Assembly (NCBI RefSeq): GCF_008367235.1
Contig: NZ_VTZS01000002.1
Coordinates: forward strand, 868,001 to 932,000
DNA from: Pareuzebyella sediminis
GTDB taxonomy: Bacteria > Bacteroidota > Bacteroidia > Flavobacteriales > Flavobacteriaceae
Reading direction: 5' to 3'
Length of the DNA: 64,000 nt
Below the pieces are notes generated by a model. That model had not been told where the DNA came from and made no database searches. It worked only from the letters and a program-made list of their open reading frames with translations. The translations under genes and the position numbers were made by a program. Positions 45,341-57,141 of the stretch are shown piece by piece (position 1 is the stretch's first letter; each line of letters opens with the position of its first letter).

Positions 45341-46969
45341 TTGATAAAAAGTCTTTTAATAGGAACAGTCTTTTTGATTGTCACAGGTTGTGATAACCCT
45401 AAAGACACGGTAGATCTAGTCGTTGTGAATGCGAATGTCTATACAGTAGACCAAGATTTCTCAAAGGCTCAAGCCTTTGCCGTGCATGAGGGTAGATTTG
45501 TGGGCATTGGTACTGACGAAGAAATTCAGAAAGCGTTTGAATCAGATCAAGTGATCGATGCTAAAGGGCGAACAATAACCCCAGGGCTAATCGATGCCCA
45601 TTGCCATTTCTACGGACTAGGGCTGAATCAACAGTCGGTAGATCTTACTGGCACTACGAGTTTTGAAGAGGTGCTCGAGCGTGTGCAAAAGTTTCAAAAA
45701 GAAAAAAGAAAGGATTTCATTCTAGGTCAAGGTTGGGACCAGAATGATTGGGAGAATCAAGAATTTCCTACTAGGAAAGAACTCGACCAACTATTTCCAG
45801 ATATCCCAGTTGTATTGCGTCGAATTGATGGTCATGCTCTTCTAGCCAACAAAGCTGCCTTAGACAGGGCCGGCATCGACTCTAGCACCAAAGTTGATGG
45901 AGGTGAAATTGTAAAAGGAGCAATGGGCCTTACAGGGGTTCTCATAGATAATCCAATGTCTTTAATTGATGCTATAACCCCGCAACCTGATTTGAATACA
46001 CGGATAAATGCTTTAAAAGATGCAGAGCGCATTTGTTTGAGTTATGGCCTCACAACCGTAAATGACGCAGGTATAGGCCGGCCCGTTATTGAACTTATTG
46101 ATAGTCTACAACAGGCCGGTGAGCTGTCGATACGGGTGTATGCCATGGTTAGTGCCACTCCCAATAATTTAGATTACTATCTAAATAAGGGCTCGATAAT
46201 TTCAGATCGTTTAAATGTGCGCTCGGTCAAGGCCTATGCAGACGGGGCATTAGGCTCTCGCGGAGCTGCCCTAAAAAGCCCTTATTCCGATAAGGCAGGG
46301 CATTTTGGGGCCATGGTGACGCCTGTTGAATCGATTGAGGCTTTGGCCGATCGAATTGCCAATTCCGAATATCAACTGAATACCCATGCCATTGGAGATT
46401 CTGCCAATGCCGTAGTTCTAAGGGCCTATGATAAGGTGTTGAAAGGCAAATCAGATCGACGTTGGAAAATAGAACATGCACAGGTTATCGATCCGCATGA
46501 TTTTCATTATTTTGAGAAGGGTATAATTCCTTCGGTACAACCTACACATGCTACAAGTGATATGTATTGGGCCGAGCACCGGCTCGGTAGTGAAAGGATA
46601 AGAGGTGCCTATGCATTTAAGACATTATTGGATAGGGCCGGTATAGTCGCCTTGGGAACCGATTTTCCAGTAGAACAGGTAAGTCCGTTTCTAACCTTTT
46701 ATGCGGCAGTGGCACGTCAGGATTTGGAAGATTTCCCAAAAGACGGATTTCAAATGAAAGATGCCCTTTCAAGGGAAGAAGCTTTGAAAGGAATGACCAT
46801 TTGGGCGGCCTATTCTAATTTTGAAGAAAGTAAAAAAGGGAGTATTGAAACGGGTAAGTACGCCGATTTTGTTATTTATGACAAAGATATGATGAAAGTG
46901 CCTCTTGACGAGATTCCAAGTATTCAAGTTGAGCAGACCTTCTTGAACGGTCAGAGAATGGTTCGATAG
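45341..46969 (+). CDS. amidohydrolase-superfamily metal-dependent hydrolase lipoprotein
   Basis: A 542-residue lipoprotein (lipobox IVTGC) of the YtcJ-like amidohydrolases. The metal-binding HxH is in PGLIDAHCHFYG; NTHAIGD and IEHAQ supply further His ligands, and LGTDFP the catalytic Asp. The start is TTG at 45341 because no ATG is in frame after a TAA at 45320. It should hydrolyse an amide or ester bond outside the cytoplasm. A terminator follows. Confidence 0.85.
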   Translation: MIKSLLIGTVFLIVTGCDNPKDTVDLVVVNANVYTVDQDFSKAQAFAVHEGRFVGIGTDEEIQKAFESDQVIDAKGRTITPGLIDAHCHFYGLGLNQQSVDLTGTTSFEEVLERVQKFQKEKRKDFILGQGWDQNDWENQEFPTRKELDQLFPDIPVVLRRIDGHALLANKAALDRAGIDSSTKVDGGEIVKGAMGLTGVLIDNPMSLIDAITPQPDLNTRINALKDAERICLSYGLTTVNDAGIGRPVIELIDSLQQAGELSIRVYAMVSATPNNLDYYLNKGSIISDRLNVRSVKAYADGALGSRGAALKSPYSDKAGHFGAMVTPVESIEALADRIANSEYQLNTHAIGDSANAVVLRAYDKVLKGKSDRRWKIEHAQVIDPHDFHYFEKGIIPSVQPTHATSDMYWAEHRLGSERIRGAYAFKTLLDRAGIVALGTDFPVEQVSPFLTFYAAVARQDLEDFPKDGFQMKDALSREEALKGMTIWAAYSNFEESKKGSIETGKYADFVIYDKDMMKVPLDEIPSIQVEQTFLNGQRMVR

Positions 46970-46986
46970 ACCACTGATAATATACT

Positions 46987-47016
46987 AAAAAACCGAAGCA
47001 GAAGCTTCGGTTTTTT
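46987..47016. terminator. bidirectional terminator
   Basis: AAAAAACCGAAGC and GCTTCGGTTTTTT pair perfectly over 13 bp around a 4-base loop, between the convergent amidohydrolase and DUF2911 genes. Confidence 0.93.
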
Positions 47017-47036
47017 AGTTTCATGGGAAATGATTC

Positions 47037-47585
47037 TTACATTTTTTGCATCTCAATGGGTACGGCAACCCTTGTTTTGTCCCAGCCCATCACCATCTCA
47101 ATACCGCCATCAACTTCTTTGAAAGCTATAGAAAATGGTTCCAAAGCTTCGCTATCCGAACCAGTGGGAATCGTAACGCGGGCAACGTCTCCAGCTTCAT
47201 CATACGAATAAGAGCCCCATTGATTCAAGTTTTTGTTCAAAATCACCGTCCATTCATCCGTGCCAGGTATCGTAAACAAAGAATAAGTTCCAGCAGGGAT
47301 ACTTTTGCCACCAAAATTCACATCAGAGTAAAAGGTAATTTCAGTCGCTTCATTTGCGCCAGTTCTCCATACTTTCCCATTGGGTGCCAATTTAGAAAGT
47401 GACCTTCCTTTTAATTGCGGCCTACTGTAAATAACACGTACTGTTTTGTTACTATTTTGACTTTCGTTGGGATAGTAGGCAATATCAGCTGGACTTTTGT
47501 CGAGACCGCTAAATTTTTGGGCAACAGCTTCTGTAGTAAAGACCATCGCTAAGGCTAAAAAGGCCAGAGTACATACTTTTTTCAT
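47037..47585 (-). CDS. DUF2911 protein, exported
   Basis: A 182-residue protein with signal peptide (ending AVAQ) and the DUF2911 core: VRVIYSRPQLKGRSL, GKVWRTGANEATEI, GKSIPAGTYSLFTIPG. Function is unknown; relatives are common exported proteins in Bacteroidota. Single gene. Confidence 0.87.
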   Translation of the reverse strand: MKKVCTLAFLALAMVFTTEAVAQKFSGLDKSPADIAYYPNESQNSNKTVRVIYSRPQLKGRSLSKLAPNGKVWRTGANEATEITFYSDVNFGGKSIPAGTYSLFTIPGTDEWTVILNKNLNQWGSYSYDEAGDVARVTIPTGSDSEALEPFSIAFKEVDGGIEMVMGWDKTRVAVPIEMQKM

Positions 47586-47869
47586 AATTAAGTGTTTTGT
47601 TTTTGATTTTGTTTGAAAATAGATTTTGTTATACCGATTGAGTTCTGGTTAAAACTAACCCGAATTCCTTGTAATCTTTACTAAAAAGTCGTTAAAATTC
47701 TTGATGCTTACAGAATGTACTATTTTTTAATATTATGAATTGAAAAAATTTCATTTAGGTTTAAAATGTCATTTAATTATTTCATTTAGTTATTAAAATG
47801 TAAATATTGTTTTATTAATGAAAGAATAAATCAATATTTGCCTTTTAAAATGATATAAACAAAAGTGAT

Positions 47870-49540
47870 ATGTGTGGAATTGTATGTGCATTTGACCTAA
47901 AGGAAAGTCCTGATACTTTACGGCCTCAATTATTGGAGATGTCTAAAAAAGTGAGGCACAGAGGTCCTGATTGGAGTGGTATTTATGCTGGTGATAAGGC
48001 GATTTTGGCCCACGAACGTTTGTCGATCGTGGATCCCGCTTCCGGAAAACAACCGCTTTACAGTCCTGATAGAAAACTGGTTTTGGCAGCGAATGGGGAG
48101 ATCTACAATCATAGGGAGCTCCGCAGACAGTTCGAGGGTACATATGAGTTTCAAACAGAATCAGACTGTGAGGTTATTTTGGCTTTGTATAAAGAAAAAG
48201 GCCCTGGTTTCATCGATGAGATGAACGGTATTTTCGGTTTCGCCATATATGACGAAGAAAATGACAGCTATTTTATTGCTAGGGACCATATGGGCATTAT
48301 ACCATTGTACATTGGTTGGGATCAGAACGGAACATTCTATGTAGCTTCCGAACTAAAAGCATTAGAGGGAACATGTTCAAAAATCGAACTCTTCCCTCCA
48401 GGACATTACATGCATAGCGACGATGGGGAATTCAAGCGATGGTATACGAGGGATTGGATGGAATACGATGCCGTAAAGGACAATGAAACGAGCATCGAGG
48501 CCATACGCGAGGCCCTTGAAGCCGCGGTACACCGTCAATTGATGTCTGATGTGCCATATGGTGTATTGCTTTCTGGAGGGTTGGACTCTTCGGTGACCTC
48601 GGCAGTTGCTAAAAAATATGCACAAAAAAGAATTGAATCAGACGACACTACGGAAGCTTGGTGGCCCCAATTACACTCTTTTTCGGTCGGGTTAAAAGGT
48701 TCGCCAGACTTAGCGGCTGCGCGCAAAGTGGCCGACCATATAGGTACGGTACACCATGAGATTGTTTTCACGATTCAAGAAGGTCTTGATGCCATAAAAG
48801 ATGTCATCTACAATTTGGAAACCTATGACATTACCACTATACGTGCTTCTACCCCTATGTACCTTATGGCACGGGTTATTAAATCCATGGGTATAAAAAT
48901 GGTACTTTCAGGCGAAGGAGCCGATGAACTATTCGGGGGGTATCTCTATTTTCACAAGGCACCCAATGACAAGGAGTTTCATGAAGAAACTGTTCGAAAG
49001 TTGAGTAAACTGCACATGTACGATTGTTTGCGGGCCAATAAGTCTTTAGCAGCTTGGGGTATCGAGGGGCGTGTTCCGTTTTTGGATAAAGAATTTATGG
49101 ATGTAGCGATGAGCATCAACCCTAAAGATAAAATGATCAACGGGGAACGTATGGAAAAATGGGTCGTTCGCAAAGCTTTTGAAGATTATTTGCCAGAAAG
49201 TGTGGCTTGGAGACAAAAGGAGCAATTTTCCGACGGAGTAGGCTATAGCTGGATCGATACGTTAAAGGAAATGGTGAATGAAGAAGTGAGCGATGAGCAA
49301 TTGGCCAATGCCAAATTCCGCTTTCCTATTCAGACCCCGACGACCAAAGAAGAGTTTTACTATCGCTCCATATTCGAATCGCATTTTCCTTCCGATGCAG
49401 CGGCACTTTCCGTACCTCAGGAACCTTCTGTGGCCTGTAGTACAAAAATTGCCCTTGAATGGGACGAAGCATTTAAAAACATGAACGATCCTTCCGGTAG
49501 GGCAGTGGCAAAAGTACATACAGATGCCTATGTGAAGTAA
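47870..49540 (+). CDS. asnB: asparagine synthase (glutamine-hydrolysing)
   Basis: A 556-residue AsnB-type enzyme. The nucleophile Cys2 follows the initiator Met (MCGIVCAFD), with LSIVDPASGKQPL and NGEIYNHRELR in the glutaminase domain. The ATP-binding loop is SGGLDSSVTS and the later LSGEGADELFGGY fits. It makes asparagine from aspartate, glutamine and ATP. Full length. A direct repeat of TCATTTA occurs at 47751, 47769 and 47782 in the AT-rich upstream region. Confidence 0.96.
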   Translation: MCGIVCAFDLKESPDTLRPQLLEMSKKVRHRGPDWSGIYAGDKAILAHERLSIVDPASGKQPLYSPDRKLVLAANGEIYNHRELRRQFEGTYEFQTESDCEVILALYKEKGPGFIDEMNGIFGFAIYDEENDSYFIARDHMGIIPLYIGWDQNGTFYVASELKALEGTCSKIELFPPGHYMHSDDGEFKRWYTRDWMEYDAVKDNETSIEAIREALEAAVHRQLMSDVPYGVLLSGGLDSSVTSAVAKKYAQKRIESDDTTEAWWPQLHSFSVGLKGSPDLAAARKVADHIGTVHHEIVFTIQEGLDAIKDVIYNLETYDITTIRASTPMYLMARVIKSMGIKMVLSGEGADELFGGYLYFHKAPNDKEFHEETVRKLSKLHMYDCLRANKSLAAWGIEGRVPFLDKEFMDVAMSINPKDKMINGERMEKWVVRKAFEDYLPESVAWRQKEQFSDGVGYSWIDTLKEMVNEEVSDEQLANAKFRFPIQTPTTKEEFYYRSIFESHFPSDAAALSVPQEPSVACSTKIALEWDEAFKNMNDPSGRAVAKVHTDAYVK

Positions 49541-49583
49541 ATTTGCCCTACCGAAAGATGTAGAAAATTAAAGTAGGATTGTA

Positions 49584-49634
49584 AAAAAAAAGCGGGTACA
49601 AGGGAGTTCGAACTCCCTTGTACCCGCTTTTTTT
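49584..49634. terminator. long palindromic terminator
   Basis: A perfect stem of ~23 bp (AAAAAAAGCGGGTACAAGG... complement) closes on a TTCG loop and ends in a T-run; the arms 49584-49607 and 49611-49634 are exact complements. It follows asnB by 44 bp. Confidence 0.95.
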
Positions 49635-52027
<2,393 letters not shown>

Positions 52028-52173
52028 CAAAGCCAATTGCAGTATAACTATTAGTCTTTTTGAGAGAGATAGAAAGAGAGTATAAAAGACACGTTTTAAT
52101 TCGTCATTTATTATACCGGGTCAACCCTGCATGGCCGCCAAGTTTATAGCACATAAGGTGCTTTGATGCAATT

Positions 52174-52209
52174 AAAAAGCCGTAGTCACAGAATCGACCA
52201 CGGCTTTTT
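52174..52209. terminator. bidirectional terminator
   Basis: AAAAAGCCGTAGTC and GACCACGGCTTTTT pair at 13 of 14 positions around an 8-base loop, between gyrB and the convergent lipoprotein gene. Confidence 0.85.
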
Positions 52210-52234
52210 GCGTATTTGAAACCTAGTAAAAACG

Positions 52235-52609
52235 TTATTCGCGAACAGCAAGAACATTACCATGGGCATCGGCTAGAGCAATACCTTCTTTGGAATCTTG
52301 CATAGAAACAATTTGATTGTTCATATCCGTACCCGGATAGGATATGATGTAATTTTCACCCTCTCGGCTCCACCTAAAATCGGTTTTGAAGATAATTTTG
52401 CCGTTGCTCTTTTGATGATACCTTCCTAAATAGGCATCATTGAAAATCCATTCTTGCCTAAATGTTTCCTGCTTAGCAGTTAGACTTGTCGATTCCATCT
52501 CGATATCCGACCAAATGCCTATAACTTCATCATTATTCTCAGGTATTCGTGAACAGTTGCTGACCAAGATGATACCGACTATGGCCAGCAATGATAAAAG
52601 TCTTTTCAT
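52235..52609 (-). CDS. small hypothetical lipoprotein
   Basis: A 124-residue lipoprotein with signal and lipobox-like LVSNC (MKRLLSLLAIVGIILVSN-C). The mature part (VIGIWSDIEME to SYPGTDMNNQIVSM) suggests a small beta-sheet domain like the lipocalin-type lipoproteins. No family recognised. Single gene. Confidence 0.6.
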   Translation of the reverse strand: MKRLLSLLAIVGIILVSNCSRIPENNDEVIGIWSDIEMESTSLTAKQETFRQEWIFNDAYLGRYHQKSNGKIIFKTDFRWSREGENYIISYPGTDMNNQIVSMQDSKEGIALADAHGNVLAVRE

Positions 52610-52951
52610 TTCGAAGGTTTTTAGGCCTGCCCATCGGCAGATTGATTTGGGTACTTTAGTGTTCTTTTAACGATAAAGAGGTTTTTACTATTGCTAAAAT
52701 TCGATGTATGGTCGTAAAAGGTAATTTTCTTCGTTAAAGCGCATTTTTTTTTAACAGAAACGTATTTCATCGATGAATGTTTTTAAGGTAATTATGAGTT
52801 TGGTACGCTTTTCGGTGCCATTTTCTGTATAGATTGTGTATTTTTGAAATCTTTAAAAATGCAAGGAAAAAAAGAGGTGCTTTTTCTTTATGGTTTTTCC
52901 TAATGAAGGGCTACAATAGATGAACGCTAATCTCAATAAATATAAATTCAC
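52610..52951. other. 341-bp AT-rich intergenic region
   Basis: Divergent promoters of the lipoprotein gene and mdh. TATTTTTG at 52839-52846 fits the Bacteroidota -7 consensus TAnnTTTG and lies 105 bp before the mdh start, but a matching -33 TTTG was not clear. Nothing else seen. Confidence 0.35.
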
Positions 52952-53878
52952 ATGAAAGTAACCGTAGTAGGGGCAGGTGCAGTAGGCGCGAGTTGTGCCG
53001 AGTATATTGCCATTAAAAATTTCGCATCAGAGGTCGTTTTGTTAGATATTAAAGAAGGTTATGCTGAAGGAAAGGCCATGGATTTGATGCAAACCGCATC
53101 ATTGAATGGTTTTGATACGAAGATAACAGGAGTTACCAACGATTATTCAAAAACAGCGAATAGTGACATAGCAGTCATTACTTCGGGAATTCCTAGGAAG
53201 CCCGGTATGACCCGCGAAGAACTCATTGGTATTAACGCAGGAATAGTTAAAACAGTTTCTTCCAGTCTTATTGAGCATTCCCCGAATGTTACCGTTATAG
53301 TGGTCAGTAATCCAATGGATACCATGACCTACTTGGTTCACAAGACTACGAATCTTCCGAAGAACAAAATCATTGGCATGGGCGGAGCCCTAGATAGTGC
53401 CCGTTTTAAATATAGGTTGGCCGAGGCGCTAGAAGCACCAATTTCCGATGTTGACGGTATGGTTATCGGCGGTCATAGTGATACGGGCATGGTACCTTTG
53501 ACCTCCCACGCCACCAGAAATAGTATCAAAGTGTCCGAATTTTTGTCGGAAGACCGATTGCAGCAAGTAGCGGAAGATACCAAAGTTGGAGGCGCTACAC
53601 TCACTAAGTTGTTGGGTACTAGTGCCTGGTATGCACCTGGGGCGGCAGTTTCCGGTTTGGTTCAGGCCATAGCCTGCGACCAAAAGAAAATATTTCCATG
53701 TTCGACCCTACTGAAAGGAGAGTATGATTTAAACGACATATGCATCGGAGTACCGGTCGTGTTGGGCAAAGATGGTATCGAAAAAATAGTTGATATTCCG
53801 CTAAGCGAAGCTGAAAAGGCAAAAATGCAGGAGAGTGCAGAGGGTGTTAAAAAGACGAACGGACTTTTAGAAGTGTAG
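52952..53878 (+). CDS. mdh: malate dehydrogenase
   Basis: A 308-residue LDH-like malate dehydrogenase. The NAD site is VGAGAVGASCA, substrate-binding GIPRKPGMTREEL (Arg in the mobile loop) and IVVSNPMDTMTY, with the catalytic His in GGHSDTGMVP. It interconverts malate and oxaloacetate in the TCA cycle. Length and motifs are normal for the bacterial [LDH-like] class. Confidence 0.96.
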   Translation: MKVTVVGAGAVGASCAEYIAIKNFASEVVLLDIKEGYAEGKAMDLMQTASLNGFDTKITGVTNDYSKTANSDIAVITSGIPRKPGMTREELIGINAGIVKTVSSSLIEHSPNVTVIVVSNPMDTMTYLVHKTTNLPKNKIIGMGGALDSARFKYRLAEALEAPISDVDGMVIGGHSDTGMVPLTSHATRNSIKVSEFLSEDRLQQVAEDTKVGGATLTKLLGTSAWYAPGAAVSGLVQAIACDQKKIFPCSTLLKGEYDLNDICIGVPVVLGKDGIEKIVDIPLSEAEKAKMQESAEGVKKTNGLLEV

Positions 53879-54035
53879 TCGCGATTTTCCCTGAAACTTA
53901 TACATCCGCTATTGGAGAGCTCCATTAGTGGATGTTTTGCTTTTGCAATAACTCATAAATATGTTGTCAAATCCTACTGGAAAATCATATATTTGCACGC
54001 TGTTAGAAAAGGCACCTACAAAATACTCATAATCA

Positions 54036-57000
54036 ATGCAAAACAAAGGACTTATTAAGCTTTTCGCCCTATTATTCGGGCTGGTAAGTATCTACCAATT
54101 ATCCTATACATTTATCACCAATAAAGTAGAGGATGATGCGAAAGCCTTCGCTGAAAAACGTATTTCGACCACTGATGATAATTACGTCTCTGAAAGAGAC
54201 AAGCTGGAAGCCAGTTACTTAGACAGTATCGGAGACAATACGATTCTAGGGTATACGACCTACAATGATGCCAAGAAAAAGGAACTCAACAAGGGACTTG
54301 ACCTCAAAGGAGGAATCAATGTAACGCTGCAGATTTCAGTAAAGGATATTTTAAAAGGCCTTGCAAACAACACGAAAAATCCAGTTTTTAATAAGGCATT
54401 GGCCGATGCAGATGCCGCATCTAAAAGTAGTGACGATACCTATCTCGAACTTTTCTTTGATGCCTTTGATAATATCAAAGGAGATACAAAGCTAGCGTCG
54501 CCCGATATCTTCGCTAATAAAGGGTTGAGTGAAGAGATTAATTTTCAAATGACCGACGATGAGGTAAAGCCCATTATCAGAAGAAAGATCGATGAGTCGG
54601 TTATTTCGGCCTTCGAAGTTCTCCGGGAGCGAATCGATGGTTTTGGGGTTACCCAACCCAATATTCAACGAGAAGGTAATTCAGGTCGTATTTTAGTTGA
54701 ACTTCCTGGAGCACGTGATATTGCCAGGGCGCAAGATTTACTGTCGAGTACGGCACAGTTGGAGTTTTGGGAAACGTATCAGCCCAATAATCCTGAATTG
54801 CAAGGCTTCTTTTTTCAGGCCAACGAAAAGTTGAAAACACTTATCAAAGTCGATGATGAGGAACAGCAACCGGTAAAAGAGGAATCGGAAATAGACTCAT
54901 TACTTTCAGATGTGTCGCAAGACTCTTTGGATATTGCAGCGCAACGGAATCCGCTATTCGATAAATTTCAATTGGGCGCGCCCAGTTATGCAGTAGGCGT
55001 AGCGGCAATTAAGGACACCGCAGTGATAGGATCGTATCTAAGAATGAATGAGATTCGTAGACTATTGCCGGCAGATATGCAATTTGTAAAGTTTCTTTGG
55101 GAGAGACCTTCGGAAGATTCAGAAATCGTCGAACTTTTCGCATTGAAATCTAATCGTGATGGCGAGCCGAGAATAAGTGGAGATGTGGTTAGTGATGCAC
55201 GAGCGGATTTCGATCAGGTGGGAAAACCTGCGGTATCGATGACCATGAATACGCAAGGTGCCAAGGAATGGGAAAAGTTGACGGGAGATGCATATAATAA
55301 TCAAACGGGTATTGCTATCGTGTTGGATAACAAGGTCTATACGGCCCCCGGCGTTTCCACTGGCCCAATTTCCGGCGGACGTTCCGAGATTACGGGAAGC
55401 TTTACGGTAAATGAAACTAAAGATATTGCGAATGTACTTCGGGCCGGTAAACTTCCCGCTTCGGCCGAGATCATACAATCGGAAATCGTAGGACCTTCTT
55501 TGGGTCAGGAAGCCATAGATAGTGGTTTCACGTCTTTTATGATAGCCATGGCGATTGTTTTACTGTGGATGATATTCTATTATGGTAGGGCAGGTGTTTT
55601 CGCCGATATTGCGCTACTCTTGAACATTCTGTTGATTTTCGGGGTATTGACCAGTTTAAGTGCGGTACTTACCTTACCGGGTATTGCGGGTATCGTTTTG
55701 ACCATTGGTATGTCGGTCGATGCAAACGTGCTTATTTTTGAAAGAATCAAGGAAGAAATCGATAAAGGTAAGGGCAAGTCCCAGGCAGTGGCCGATGGTT
55801 TTAGCAATGCCCTGTCGTCTATTTTAGATGCGAATATTACGACAGGTCTGACGGCAATTATCCTATTTGTATTTGGTTCAGGACCCATTAAGGGTTTCGC
55901 CACCACGCTACTTATCGGTATCGTCACCTCTTTGTTTACAGCGATTTTCATAACTCGCTTACTTGTTGATTGGTATATCGGAGGGAAAACGAGACGATTG
56001 GATTTCTGTACAGGTCTGACAAAGAATTTGTTCAAGAACATCAATGTCGATTTCTTGGCCAAGCGTAAGATTGCCTATATATTTTCGGCTATTTTAGTCG
56101 GTATCGGTGTTTTTTCACTGATGACGAACGGACTTCAGGAAGGGGTTGATTTTGTGGGCGGGCGTACCTATCAGGTTCGTTTTGAACATCCGGTAAGTTC
56201 TTCGGAAATTGCTTCCGAATTGAACGATGTCTTCGGTAGTGGCACCAACGTAAAGACCTTTGGGGAAGAAAACCAAATAAAAATAACCACGCCCTATAAG
56301 GTAGATGTAGAGGGTATAGAGGTCGATAACGAAATTCAGGATAAGTTGTACACTTCTTTGCAGAAGTATCTTCCAGATGGCACCAGTAAGGAGGATTTTA
56401 TTTTAGGTAGTGGTGACGCATCCATTGGAATTCTACAATCTATTAAAGTAGGCCCTACTATTGCGGATGACATCAAGAACAACGCATTTTTGGCCATTAT
56501 CGGATCCTTGGCCGTGGTATTCCTTTATATCTTGTTCCGTTTCCGAAAATGGCAGTTCTCGTTGGGAGCTGTGGTGGCCGTTTTCCACGACGTGATGATC
56601 GTATTGGGTATTTTCTCCTTATTTGGAACCGTAATGCCTTTTAACATGGAAATCGATCAGGCCTTTATAGCTGCTATACTAACCGTAATCGGATATTCAT
56701 TGAACGATACGGTGGTGGTATTCGACCGTATTCGCGAAATTCTCGGAGAGAAAGGTTGGCGTGGTGGCGAGAATGTCAACTTGGCCCTGAACAGCACCTT
56801 GAGCCGTACGTTAAATACGTCTATGACTACCTTAGTGGTATTACTGGCAATCTTCGTTTTCGGAGGTGAATCACTAAGAGGCTTCATGTTCGCCATGATC
56901 GTAGGAATCTTGGTCGGTACCTATTCCTCTTTGTTCATAGCTACACCAGTTATGTACGATACTATGAGCAAAAGCATTCGCTCCGGGGTAAAGGCTAAGA

Positions 57001-57044
57001 AAGACGAGACAAAACCTCAGGGCAAGAAAAAGGTCAAGATGTAA
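54036..57044 (+). CDS. secDF: fused protein-translocase subunits SecD-SecF
   Basis: A 1002-residue fusion. An N-terminal helix, then a large periplasmic domain with GLDLKGGINVTLQISV, the SecD transmembrane set (GMSVDANVLIFERIKEE), then SecF-type helices after about residue 670 with DFVGGRTYQVRF and GYSLNDTVVVFDRIRE. About 12 membrane helices are seen. It uses the proton gradient to pull exported proteins across. Fusion of secD and secF is usual in Bacteroidota. Confidence 0.96.
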   Translation: MQNKGLIKLFALLFGLVSIYQLSYTFITNKVEDDAKAFAEKRISTTDDNYVSERDKLEASYLDSIGDNTILGYTTYNDAKKKELNKGLDLKGGINVTLQISVKDILKGLANNTKNPVFNKALADADAASKSSDDTYLELFFDAFDNIKGDTKLASPDIFANKGLSEEINFQMTDDEVKPIIRRKIDESVISAFEVLRERIDGFGVTQPNIQREGNSGRILVELPGARDIARAQDLLSSTAQLEFWETYQPNNPELQGFFFQANEKLKTLIKVDDEEQQPVKEESEIDSLLSDVSQDSLDIAAQRNPLFDKFQLGAPSYAVGVAAIKDTAVIGSYLRMNEIRRLLPADMQFVKFLWERPSEDSEIVELFALKSNRDGEPRISGDVVSDARADFDQVGKPAVSMTMNTQGAKEWEKLTGDAYNNQTGIAIVLDNKVYTAPGVSTGPISGGRSEITGSFTVNETKDIANVLRAGKLPASAEIIQSEIVGPSLGQEAIDSGFTSFMIAMAIVLLWMIFYYGRAGVFADIALLLNILLIFGVLTSLSAVLTLPGIAGIVLTIGMSVDANVLIFERIKEEIDKGKGKSQAVADGFSNALSSILDANITTGLTAIILFVFGSGPIKGFATTLLIGIVTSLFTAIFITRLLVDWYIGGKTRRLDFCTGLTKNLFKNINVDFLAKRKIAYIFSAILVGIGVFSLMTNGLQEGVDFVGGRTYQVRFEHPVSSSEIASELNDVFGSGTNVKTFGEENQIKITTPYKVDVEGIEVDNEIQDKLYTSLQKYLPDGTSKEDFILGSGDASIGILQSIKVGPTIADDIKNNAFLAIIGSLAVVFLYILFRFRKWQFSLGAVVAVFHDVMIVLGIFSLFGTVMPFNMEIDQAFIAAILTVIGYSLNDTVVVFDRIREILGEKGWRGGENVNLALNSTLSRTLNTSMTTLVVLLAIFVFGGESLRGFMFAMIVGILVGTYSSLFIATPVMYDTMSKSIRSGVKAKKDETKPQGKKKVKM

Positions 57045-57072
57045 TTGAATTATATGATTTACACCAAATCAG

Positions 57073-57104
57073 AAAAACCTTTTGCATTTGCAAAAGGTTT
57101 TTTT
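57073..57104. terminator. bidirectional terminator
   Basis: AAAAACCTTTTGC-ATTT-GCAAAAGGTTTTTT: a 13-bp stem with A and T tracts, between convergent secDF and the ABC gene. Confidence 0.9.
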
Positions 57105-57141
57105 AATACAAGTTCTAAAGGTTTTTGGTCTGTCTTCCGGT

